The notes under the pieces were generated by a model, which was not told the origin of the DNA, searched no databases, and worked only from the letters and a program-made list of their open reading frames with translations. A stretch of DNA of 33,723 nt from Phytophthora quininea (taxonomy: Eukaryota; Oomycota; Peronosporomycetes; Peronosporales; Peronosporaceae). Positions within the stretch are counted from its first letter, which is position 1. Every line of letters starts with the position of its first letter. Below are positions 10,574 through 20,069 of this stretch, piece after piece. The position numbers and the translations under genes are program-made. The stretch lies in the NCBI GenBank assembly GCA_011947345.1, contig JAAVTG010000207.1, positions 1-33,723 on the forward strand. The letters run 5' to 3'.

Positions 10574-12143
10574 CAACTGTATTGTGCAGATAATAATTGA
10601 TGTTGTTTTCAACTGGAATTGCTCTCAATCGATGTCGTCCAGGAACCGAATTATTCGGAAAAAAGCAAAGCGTTTTTCGGGTCAACAGAGTCTCACAATT
10701 GAACAGAGGATTTACACATGCATATGCTCGCGTGGATTGCAGGGATGCCTACAACAGTTCAAGACTATTCCCAGAAATGCGACAGACTGGAATTTCAAGA
10801 AAAACTAGTTGGTGTCAACGTCAAAGTTCCCGAGCCGTACTATGGAAACTTTGAATCCCACACCATTCGAAGCTCGTGCGTTTCGAAAACCTCAAAATGG
10901 TGAAGAACCTACCCAAACAGAGTTCTGTGTCAATTACAGCAAGCAATTCGGAGGTGAGGATCTAATTCAGCAGTGTATCCAACAATGCTCTGAGAATGAA
11001 TTACGTGCATCGGAACATTCGTTTTCTCGGATAGCAAGCTCAAAACCGTTGCTTCTATATTCTGAACAAAATACAAGTGACGCAGTACTGGTAACACAAG
11101 CATTACCACAATGTCAAAATCACTGCTGGTTTTGCTCCAAGTCATGCTTCAAACCATCTCGCAGAACACCACAAGGAAAAACGTGTCGAATGCTTTATTT
11201 CCAAAACCAATACCAGCACGATACTCACTGGACTCCAGACGATGCTATCTGCCTACAACGATCTATTGGTTGTGAGTACTTCAACAGCTACGTCCCAGTT
11301 ATCATCGCCGTCTTCAAGTGTAATCACGACATTAAACTTCTAACCACTGGAGAAGGTAAGCAGCGCAACACCCTACCATATTCCTCCAATCACTTACACA
11401 CTTCTCTTACGTAGGACCCGAAAAAGCATTTTACATCATGAAATATGCAGCGAAACCTCAAGAACGAGTTGGAAACCCTGTTGCTCTTTATGTTCACGCA
11501 TTCGACAAAGCGAAAACAAGAACTTATGAAGATGCCCCGATATTTAACCAAGGCCGCCGCGCGATTCAATCCATGTACTGCACTTTATCGAATTTTCAAG
11601 AAATTGCTGCTCCATTGGCTGCGCTATACATAGTGCGGAAGAGTTGCGTTTACGAATCTCATGCATTTGAAAAACTTTATTTGCAATCAGTTATTGGCAC
11701 GCTAAAACATGGGGACTGGGTATGATGTTAGTCTCGAGCAGGATGGAAATCGCTGTTATCGATCATCCAGCTGCAACATGAACTATATCTACCGCCCCAT
11801 GGAATTGGGAAACGTGAACTTGATGTGTTTCACAAAATACTGGCACAAAATCAGGAACACATCGGGTTTGCATCTGCTTCTTGAACATCCACAACATCAG
11901 ACATGCCCGCTACACAAACGACCCAAGTCAGTACTCGTTACCGTGATCGGGCATCGGATACCAAATATTCCTGATCCTAACGTTTCCGATGAGAAGAAGA
12001 TGGAATACTATTGGCAAATGATGATATTGTTTATGCCGTTTCGAAGCCGAAGCGATTTCCCAGTTGTTAGACATCTTGAAAACGCATTTCGAAATTGGCA
12101 TCGAAACGCTCCTGTAGAAGCCATTAACTGAGAGTTTTACAAT

Positions 12144-14440
12144 ATGGATTATTATGTTTCTCGTGAAGTTGCAGCAAACCGGATTGATCGAGATTTTTGT
12201 CGTTATCAGAATGAAGAACCTACTGAAGATACTCACAATGATGTGAATAGTGATATGTCGAAAATGAGTTTGGAAAGTAATCGTGAAGACGAAGAAATTG
12301 AATTTGATCCATCTACAAGCCGACCAAATATCAATTACATCTCAACGCTTAACTGTGGACATCTTGCTACTGCTGGAGCGAGTTGCTGTCCTGGCAAAAT
12401 TTTCCCATTCCACGAATTGACATTTCTCTACTGGACGATGAAATAGCTTCGCTAAAACCTCGAGCAAAGAAAGCAATACAGCGCCAAGCGTTCGTCAACT
12501 GAACCAACAAACTCGTGTCTGCTTGCTTGAAGAAGCAATCCATGATAACGAGTGGACCGATCCAGCGCTGCATCTAATCACGCTCAAATTGGTGACCACG
12601 CGTCTATTCGTTAAGTCTCTCTATCAATGGGACTAAATAAAAAGCAGCACAATAAGTTCGCGCGTTTTGCTAAAGGACTACTGAACTGCTTCAAAACAGC
12701 ATCTCTCGATGGACAAAAAGTATCGGTTGTAGGCGGACTGCTTGGTGCAGCCAACGGACGTGTTATTAAAGCTTTGCAAGTAATTGCAAAGTCATGGAGC
12801 TTAATCAAATGAGTTGGTACCGTAGGTTTTCAGGGCGTTGCAGCTCAAGCTGTTGATGGTGAAACGATTCACATTTTTTGGATAGGGAATCGATGGATTT
12901 TCACCTAACAAAAAGTAACCAGCCCTCAACCCGATAAATTTGCTCGTTTTGTTAACGAAAGGGTTAAACTACTCATCATTGACGAAGTCTCAACTGCAGA
13001 CGCAAAATGGATTGAAATGATTATTTCTTCACTTAGGAAATTTACCAACCGGCTTCACAAACTCTTCGGGGGTATTGACATCCTTTCCGTAGACGACTGG
13101 TTGCAACAACTTCCAGTATGTGGTATTCCGGCATTCACTGAAGAATTGCAGAAACCAACGACACGAAGACAATCCAAAGATTACTTCGATCGTATGAAGT
13201 AAAAATACTGACGGCAATGTAAACAACGTTGTCATACTTGAAGAGAATATGCGTCATCGAACCGATCCGGAGTGGAGAAATATTTTGTCTATGTGGAGGA
13301 CAGGAAACTACACACAAAATGACATCGATCTCGACAATAAAATCTGTTACAATTCTGACTGGAACCACCGTAGCAATCAGATGGATCAGTACTGCCCGAA
13401 CATTGTATCTTCAAACGAATTACGTTATCAGCTCAACGTCGAAGCTACTGAACAATTCTGCCGTCAACACCTTCGAATTTTGCACGAATTTCCAGCAATT
13501 CTTTCACGACCCAAAGGACAAATACCGGATGACCAAAAATATACTTGCAGCATCTTCATGATGAAAAAACGAACGGCATTCCCGTACGCCTGCATATAGC
13601 CATCGGCGGACCAGTTCAATGCACTCGAAACGTATCTTCAGCGCTCAAACAAGCCAACGGTTCCCTCAGACATGTTGTCGCCATTTATCTATCTGCAAAT
13701 TTTCCTTCACGCATGGCGCATTGAGGCAAAACGACAACTTGTTTTGGCTAGTCGAGTCAAGGGCGTGGTGAGGCGGGTTCGGTTCTGCGAACCGAGTGAG
13801 AACGAAAGTGAGGCCTACCACTGCAGCATCTTCTCTAACTTGGTCTTGCAACTGACGCGATGGTGCTGATCGTCTCTTCAGTTTCTGATGCTTCTTGTGC
13901 TTCCGGAATAGGAGTATCCATTTCGGATACTTTCACGATCAAATTCGTCGTCAGCAAGATTCTTTTGGAATCACGCGTGTCGAACACATTATCCCTCCTC
14001 AGGTCGTTTATGTGAAACTCAGAGATTTCGAGGACACTCCCTTCATCAGGTCGTTGCCAAACGGAGTTACTCCTGTCAAATTGAAATCTGAAAAACGAGT
14101 GAAAGTGCAATGCGAAACTCGATCATTCACAACTAACATCCGCCAAGTTCCGCTAGTCCCCGCTTTCGCTTTAACCACGGAAGAGTGTCAAGGGCTTACC
14201 GTGAACAAATTGATATTTGCACCTCTAAGACACCCACATGGCATTCCCCACAACGAAGCTCATTCTACATCGCCGTTACACGTGTCATAACGATGAAAGA
14301 ACTATATTTCATGGAACCATTGGCACTCTGCGATCTGAAGTATTTCAAACAGACAAGCAAAGTTCTAGACGAAACCAACAGCAGCACTAAAAAAATCGTT
14401 GCAAAATCCTCGCATGGCTTAACTTCATATTTCAGTTGCA
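12144..14440 (+). pseudogene. Helitron Pif1-type helicase remnant
   Basis: The linker STSRPNINYISTL precedes SLDGQKVSVVGGLLGA (about 12708-12755). The Walker A motif expected here (GxxGTGKS) is reduced to a short N-G-R sequence, so ATP binding is lost. Later parts include VAAQAVDGETIH, LLIIDEVSTADAKW (Walker B type), GGIDILSVDDWLQQLPV, the EENMRHRTDPEW block and PAFALTTEECQGLTVNKL, ending with YIAVTRVITMKELYFMEPL in the frame that runs on into the FKBP gene. Between about 13735 and 13960 the helicase match is lost, possibly through an insertion or local decay. Confidence 0.8.
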
Positions 14441-14496
14441 AAATATTACAATTGAGCAGGCACCAGTCGTTCCAAGAGCTGCTACATCCGTCCACC

Positions 14497-15704
14497 ATGG
14501 TGCTGATGCGACGCCGCGACAAGCGGCGCGGCAACGAGGCTGAGGAGATCGTCGTGGCCAGCGACTCGTCCATTATCGCTAACAAAGGCTTGCGCTCATT
14601 GGGCGGCGCCCGCACGGGCCGCTTCGCCGCCGACATGCGCGTGTCAGTGGGAGGCTATGGCCGCGCCGACAAGACGTGGGGCGTGGACCACCCGTGGCAC
14701 TCGACGGAGGAAGGAGATCTGTTCAGTCAACTGTGCGCCAAAGACCACATGGAAGAGGGCGAGCTGGCACACGAGCAGCCACAAGAGGAGCCTGCGCGGG
14801 GGCTCAGTCGAGCGCAGCTCAAGAAGCGCAAAGCCAAGCTCAAGAAGCAGGGGCTGTCGGCCAAGCAGGCTGCGGAGGAAGCTCTGAAGGAGGCTGCACA
14901 GGCCCGAGAGAGACACGAGCAGGAGCAATTGCAAAAGGAGCAGGAGGAGAGTGAACGGCGACAGGAAGCGAAGAAAATGAAGCAGGAAAAGAAGCAGAAG
15001 CAGGATGAGGAGAAGGACGAGAAAGAGCTGGAAGCGAAGCGAGAAAAGCGCAGGAAGGACAAGCAAAAGAAGAAGGAGAAGAGGCAACAAGCCTTAGTAG
15101 AGGCCAAGAAACAGGAACAGGAGCAGCAGGAGGAAGTCAAAGGACGCGAAGCGCTCGCGGCTGCGTACGAGGAGAATGTCGGCAGCGAGGTGACCACCAA
15201 GAGCGAACTGGTGCTGCAGGACCAACGTGTGGGGCAGGGTAAGCTCCCTTTGGTTGGAGAGATGCTGACGGTCAAGTACAGAGGACGCCTCGGTCGAGAC
15301 GGACTTGTGTTTGGCAAAGGGATGCTCACCACCACGTACGGCACCGGGTCGGTGATTGCTGGCTGGGAAGAAGGTATGGGCACGATGCGTCCGGGAGGTA
15401 TCCGCCACTTGACGATCCCGTCCGAGTTGGGCTACGGCGAGAGCGGCAAGGGCGACAAGATCCCGCCCAACGCGACGCTGCACTTTGAAGTGGAGCTGGT
15501 GCGTATCGGCAAGCGCAAACGAGAGACGATCGGCGGTGACGACGTGCCACTACCGAGCTCTTTCCAGCGCAAGCGTATCAAGCAGAAACCCAGCAACAAG
15601 ACTGAAGACGACGACGGAGAGGGCAAGTCAAACTGTCCAAGAGTCAGCTCAAAAAGCGTCGTCGGAACCGCAAGAAAAACAAAGCCCACGAGGACGAGGA
15701 CTGA
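14497..15704 (+). CDS. FKBP-type peptidyl-prolyl isomerase with charged coiled-coil region
   Basis: Start chosen at ACCATGG (14497); the open frame upstream is Helitron helicase remnant. Residues 1-85 are basic and Gly-rich, about 95-235 form a very Lys/Glu/Gln-rich coiled coil, and about 247-338 are an FKBP domain (VGEMLTVKYRGRLGRDG, GSVIAGWEEGM, LTIPSELGYG, IPPNATLHFEVELV). The Trp of the active-site floor (GWEEG) is present, but the FDSS-like motif reads FGKG. The C-terminus is a Lys/Arg-rich nuclear-type tail. One G is missing near 15627; with it the protein ends KNKAHEDED at TGA 15702 (about 402 residues), otherwise the frame runs to 15729. The layout resembles nuclear FKBPs (FKBP39/46/53 class) but lacks their N-terminal nucleoplasmin-like domain. 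Confidence 0.88.
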
Positions 15705-15895
15705 CGAGCTCCGTAGCAACGAGTTGTAGCGTAGTTTATAGATTCATGGCAAGCAAAACTCAATTGCCGGTCGCTTCAACATCCGCCTCACACCACCGCC
15801 AGTCATCTGGCATGCCTGTCAAAATCTGCGTCTTCCAATTGGCTGAAAAACTGCCGAAGACGAGTCTGACGTTGCACAACCTCTCACTGTCCGCG

Positions 15896-18379
15896 ATGGT
15901 GGCGTCCATGGACGACGTGGCCTCTGCTGCCTCCCCGCAGGCCTCGGCGCCTGCATCCAAGAGACCTCGTCGAGTGGCCACGCTGCTAATCGACAACTAC
16001 GACTCGTATACGTACAACATCATGCAGATGCTGGCCCAAGTGAACGGCAGTTCGTCCAGTGTGGTGGTCATCAAGAACGACGACTTTGGCGGCCAGTGGA
16101 CTGCCGCCTGGAGCGATTTCCAGGCCAAAGTGGCTGCAACGACAGGGCAGGAAGACGTGGAGCTGGAGTGCAACGTGGTGATCTCGCCCGGACCGGGGCA
16201 CCCGTCGGAGCCCAAAGACTTTGGGATGTGTGCAGACGCCATTCTCCACGCTCCGGTGCCGGTTCTAGGCGTGTGTTTGGGCCACCAAGGACTTGCTCAA
16301 GTATACGGAGGGCAAGTGGTGAAGGCTCAAGAAGTTATGCACGGTAGAACGAGCAGGGTGTTCTTTAAGGAGACTGTGAAGATCGAGGCGCTGTTTGCCT
16401 ACGTTCAGGACGGCTTTGAGGTGGTCAGGTATCACTCACTGGTTATTGATACGGCGAAAATGCCCGAAGAGCTTGATGTGTTGGCAAGGACGGAGGATGG
16501 CGTTATAATGGCAGTACGACACCACACCAAGCCGCAATTTGGCGTGCAGTTCCATCCGGAAGCTGTGTGCAGCGAGTTCGGCTACCAGCTCTTCCAGAAC
16601 TTCCGAGATCTGACGCTCCAGCAGAGCCCTTCGAAATGTCACCTGCACCACAGCAGCCATCCCGAGAAGAGTGAGTTTGTGTCGTCTGAGGCGACATCTA
16701 CGCTGCAAGACCAACCATTGCAGTCTGCAAGCTACCATGTTCTTGTGAACCGCATTTCGTGTGGAGTCGCGTCACTCGAGTTTGCTGAACGTGTGTTTGG
16801 CGAACTGTTTGGTGCCTCGAAACGATCTTTCTGGCTTGATAGTAGCAATCATGATGTTGTTGCTAACTCGCCTACTGCTGCAGCGCAGTCGCGGTTCTCT
16901 ATGATGGGCGACAACAGCGGACCTTTGAGTTATTGTGTGGAGTACGATGTTTGTCAGACCGAGCTGCGTCTTCGCTATCAAAACCGCGATTCGAGTGAGG
17001 AAGAGATTACGATTTTCCCTGGCAAGCACATTCTCACTCATGTCCGAGAGGTGATGCAAAAGCACCAAGGATACGAAGTCTCTTTGCTGACCAGCACCGA
17101 AGACGAGGATGCTGAACTGCCTTTTGCTTTCCGTGGAGGATTTGTGGGATACTTTGGGTATGAAGTTCTTGGAAGCGAGCAAGAGGGAAAGCCGAGCAAG
17201 ATTAAAGAGCAAGACGAACGTGCGCCAGACGCCTCGTTCATATTTGCTGACCGAACTTTGGTGTTTGACCACCGCGACGGGGTTATCTACTCCATGTCCC
17301 TTTGCCAGGACGGAGATGACGCCTCGGCTCGGGCTCGCATTTGGCATGAAACAATGCAAACCCGACTGACAGCGATCGCAGAAGCTCTCAACCACAAGTC
17401 TACTCCAAACGTTCCCGTTCGCACATACGATGGCAATTCGCAAGTGACATTCCGTCCCTCACGGAGCCGTGCTCAATACGTGGCAGACATTGACGAAATT
17501 CATCGGCTTATCCGCGCGGGCGAGACCTACGAAGTGTGTCTAACCAACCACTTACGCGCGGGATATGCACTGCGCGACCCGCTGGCATTCTACAGCATGC
17601 TGCGTCGTCGGAACCCAGCTCCTTTTGCAGGCTTCTATCTGAGCAATCCAAACAATCGATTCCAAGCCTCTGATGCAGTGAACACTGAAAGCCCTGCTGC
17701 TTTGGCAGATTCTTACGCGCTTTGCTGCTCGTCGCCCGAGCGATTTTTGCGAGTAGGTGCTGACGGCTGGATGGAATCCAAGCCGATCAAAGGTACGCGT
17801 CCCCGCGGCGGTGATCCGGTTGAAGATGCTGCTATTGCAGCGGGGCTTGCAGCCTGTGAGAAGGACCGCGCCGAGAACATGATGATCGCTGACCTTGTGC
17901 GGAACGATTTCGGTATCGTTGCTCGCGTTGGTTCGGTGCATGTTCCGCATCTCATGGGCGTCGAGACTTACGCTACCGTGCACCAGCTTGTGACTACCGT
18001 CCGAGCTCAGCGACGTGAAGACACTGACGTTGTTGATGTGCTTCGCGCTACATTTCCTGGTGGGTCCATGACCGGTGCGCCTAAGAAGCGCACGATGCAC
18101 ATTATTCGAGAGCTCGAACGTGCGCCTCGTGGCGTATACTCAGGTGCTCTGGGCTTTCTGTCGATCGACGGTAGCTGCGACCTGAACATCATCATCCGGA
18201 CAGCTATCGTGACGCCAAACAGCGTGACTCTGGGAGCTGGTGGAGCAATTGTGGCGCTGTCAGATAGTGACGAAGAGTACGATGAAATGCTACTCAAGGC
18301 CCGTGCTCTTGTGGCTACGATCGGTGCGTATGCTACTGGCAAAGATGACGGAACCGGAGCACGCGTGGTTGTCGACTGA
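15896..18379 (+). CDS. Bifunctional aminodeoxychorismate synthase (PabA-PabB fusion)
   Basis: Makes 4-amino-4-deoxychorismate from chorismate and glutamine, the first dedicated step towards p-aminobenzoate and folate. The N-terminal glutamine amidotransferase has the nucleophile Cys in GVCLGHQG (about residue 127) and the HPEA motif (about 220). Then come an anthranilate synthase I N-terminal-type domain and the chorismate-binding domain (TYEVCLTNHLRA, ADLVRNDFG, PGGSMTGAPKKR, GAGGAIV). The motif PIKGTRPRG carries the Lys (about 632) typical of ADC synthase, where anthranilate synthase has Ala. About 827 residues, single exon, no frame break. ATGs at 15746 and 15908 are alternative starts; the frame upstream of 15746 overlaps FKBP coding sequence and is not translated. 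Plants and fungi have the same fusion. Confidence 0.95.
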   Translation: MVASMDDVASAASPQASAPASKRPRRVATLLIDNYDSYTYNIMQMLAQVNGSSSSVVVIKNDDFGGQWTAAWSDFQAKVAATTGQEDVELECNVVISPGPGHPSEPKDFGMCADAILHAPVPVLGVCLGHQGLAQVYGGQVVKAQEVMHGRTSRVFFKETVKIEALFAYVQDGFEVVRYHSLVIDTAKMPEELDVLARTEDGVIMAVRHHTKPQFGVQFHPEAVCSEFGYQLFQNFRDLTLQQSPSKCHLHHSSHPEKSEFVSSEATSTLQDQPLQSASYHVLVNRISCGVASLEFAERVFGELFGASKRSFWLDSSNHDVVANSPTAAAQSRFSMMGDNSGPLSYCVEYDVCQTELRLRYQNRDSSEEEITIFPGKHILTHVREVMQKHQGYEVSLLTSTEDEDAELPFAFRGGFVGYFGYEVLGSEQEGKPSKIKEQDERAPDASFIFADRTLVFDHRDGVIYSMSLCQDGDDASARARIWHETMQTRLTAIAEALNHKSTPNVPVRTYDGNSQVTFRPSRSRAQYVADIDEIHRLIRAGETYEVCLTNHLRAGYALRDPLAFYSMLRRRNPAPFAGFYLSNPNNRFQASDAVNTESPAALADSYALCCSSPERFLRVGADGWMESKPIKGTRPRGGDPVEDAAIAAGLAACEKDRAENMMIADLVRNDFGIVARVGSVHVPHLMGVETYATVHQLVTTVRAQRREDTDVVDVLRATFPGGSMTGAPKKRTMHIIRELERAPRGVYSGALGFLSIDGSCDLNIIIRTAIVTPNSVTLGAGGAIVALSDSDEEYDEMLLKARALVATIGAYATGKDDGTGARVVVD

Positions 18380-18594
18380 AGAAGATCAAAACTAGAAGTT
18401 GCTTAGCTGGCTGGAGCCCGCGGTGTCGTGCTCAACCACGCACAGAACGAAATCCTCGTTCTTGTTGCCTGTTTGAATGGCAATCCACGGCCCTCAGCGC
18501 ATTGTGCACCCCATCCAAGAGCACCATCATTTGCTTTAGGCGTTGCACAGGCTAATTTGAACAAGAATACTCTTCTCGCAACGGTGTTTGTTCA

Positions 18595-19918
18595 ATGGAG
18601 ACTGAGCATCTAGATAAGGACGCTGAGCGGCATTTACAGGAAGAGCATGACCACGAACTGATTCAGCTTGCGTGGCGACGGTCGTTCCATAAAGATGATA
18701 TCGAGACAGAGGCCGAGGAAGCGCTATATCGCTGTCTAGTGAACTTGGTGGCCGGGCATGAAGACGACGACGACGCGACGTTGACGGCGCTTCTGCTTAA
18801 GGAAATCGGGGCGAAACTCATCTATCTGGATCCTTCGTGGGGTACATCGACGCAGCAAATATCGGCAAGTATTGTATCATCATCTTCACATGCTGCTTAG
18901 TGTTGCTTAAACTTACGCTCTTGCAGTCTCGCGCGTAGACGATTGTACTATCGCTCTCCAAGAATTGCCCAAGAAACAATTCCTCGATCCGTTGTCCTGG
19001 GATATGCCTCCGCACAAAGCTGTGGTAGCAATCGTCGAAGCCGTGCTGTTGCTGTTCGACGTGCCGTTGCCGCCAAAAGCCGACGATGAGGAAATGTGGC
19101 GGGCGTATTGGGGGCTCTGGATCGTCAAGAACATCGAGTCTCACTCGGGCGGGTGGGAGTGGATGGCAAACAACGAGCCAACGGGGCTGTTCACGAAGCC
19201 GTACGCACTGAGTGCAGGGAACCTTGACCGCGTCTGTGAGTTGCTCCAAAAAGCAACAAGTTTGGCTCCTCCGGACCAGCATCGTTGCTGGCATCACTTA
19301 CCAGCTTACGGGTGTCTGCGTGAATGGACAGGGGCTTGTGCTGCCTATCTGCACATGGTCGAGCACTGCTTGCCAGAGTTTGACAGCTACGAAGCCGTGC
19401 GGAAACTCGTGACGCCTCCCAAGCGGACGCCAAAGGAGAATGTCTGGTTCCGCTGCGAGACAGAGGACGGCATCGACTACTTCTACAACCGCTTGTACCA
19501 GACGATCACTCTGGACCGGCCCATCGACTTTGACGGAGCGCATGTCCTGCCCAAGGACATCCCGAGCGTTGTGAGGGAGATCATCCACGAGGTCTTGCAG
19601 GCCGATGTCCCATTGCGCCTTGAACTCGAGCGACGCGCTAAGCACCGAACCCACACGCAGCTGCTCGAGCAAGACCAGTGGGTCGAATGTCTGGATACTC
19701 GCACACAGACCAAGTACTACTACAGCGTGCGGCACTACCAAATGTCGCCCACTCCGCCAGATCACGGCGTCTTCGAGTCCTACCGCGACAGTGTGGCCTA
19801 CAAGGCCGTGCTTCGTCTGCAAACGGTCTATCGTCGCCGTCGCGTCGTGCAAAAGACTCAAGTGCGCAAGGCCAAGCGCGGCACACTGCCCAGCTTCGCC
19901 ACCTTCGCGAGAAAGTAA
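18595..19918 (+). CDS. Uncharacterised protein with WW-like segments and IQ-like motif
   Basis: Two exons joined across a 58-nt GT-AG intron (18869-18926, phase 1) give about 421 residues. The N-terminal 90 residues are acidic and helical. The middle (LPKKQFLDPLSWDMPPHKAV, MWRAYWGLWIVKNI) is Trp-rich and unknown to me. Two WW-like segments follow: VWFRCETEDGIDYFYNRL, and QWVECLDTRTQTKYYYSVRH further on. Each has the first Trp and the central aromatic block, but neither shows the usual second Trp-x-x-Pro. The C-terminus has an IQ-like sequence (KAVLRLQTVYRRRRVVQK), which in other proteins binds calmodulin or EF-hand light chains. No frame break is seen. A cytoskeletal or axonemal role is possible but only a guess. 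Confidence 0.8.
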
Positions 19919-20069
19919 AGGCAACTTCAACTTTGGCGCGCGTCACAGCTTTTTTAGTTTGTGTGGATTACATCATTTTCGATTATCTTGATTCCATTAT
20001 ACTGCGACGAAGTGAGCTCCTCACCAGTGGATCCCATCGTGTCAATCGCGTCAACCCGCTCACTCTGCG

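Larger units (their letters stand above)
9306..12131 (+). pseudogene. Helitron Rep (HUH nuclease) remnant
   Basis: Pieces in order: FIRYWLRLFSRVHARHHSF (about 9380), LLAMSLSLGQPTIYF (about 9735-9770), SNSFRVANFAGEMD (about 9790-9830, then TAG), LTEVISFTKARLGGIATSN (to 9919). After the solo LTR the frame resumes as PTACAK. A 90-nt intron-like segment at 10500-10589 follows, then VVFNWN, LHMHMLAWIAGMP (HUH motif), CNHDIKLL, and a block ending at 12131 with VTVIGHRIP and PFRSRSDF. Stops such as TAG in the EMD segment and several frame shifts make it non-functional. Confidence 0.82.
9306..14440 (+). mobile_element. Decayed Helitron (Rep/Pif1 helicase rolling-circle transposon)
   Basis: Fragments spread over about 5 kb, in changing frames but in the right order, match the Helitron RepHel protein: the Helitron_like_N domain, the HUH nuclease motif (LHMHMLAW near 10720), the CNHDIKLLTTGEG block, the YAAKPQ...ALYVHAFDKAK block, the EHPQH...GHRIP block, a Pif1 helicase with a Walker B-type LLIIDEVS, ENMRHRTDPEW, and the C-terminal LTTEECQGLTVNKL and FYIAVTRV. 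Many stops and shifts remain after allowing for the single-base errors seen elsewhere. Intron 11356-11414 is still intact. Exact termini (5' TC, 3' hairpin plus CTRR) were not found; the stated ends mark only recognisable coding remnants. Confidence 0.85.

Noticed and set aside
13771..13800. tRNA-like B box (GGTTCGGTTC...)
   Set aside because: No A box, acceptor stem or cloverleaf around it; it is part of a short palindrome.
9306..14440. A functional Pif1/Rep replication system or virus-like element
   Set aside because: Stops, many frame changes, a nested LTR and loss of Walker A show a dead Helitron, not a working system.
14644..15383. Leu/Ser-rich minus-strand ORFs that look like membrane proteins
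   Set aside because: They are shadows of the Lys/Glu-rich coiled coil of FKBP.
14185..15729. One 514-residue ORF as a single gene
   Set aside because: The first about 100 codons are Helitron helicase remnant and the rest is FKBP; the FKBP start at 14497 has a good ACCATGG context and the true end is probably 15704 after a lost G.
15485..15895. N-terminal extension of the aminodeoxychorismate synthase
   Set aside because: The upstream part of the frame is out-of-frame FKBP coding sequence; conserved sequence begins after 15960.
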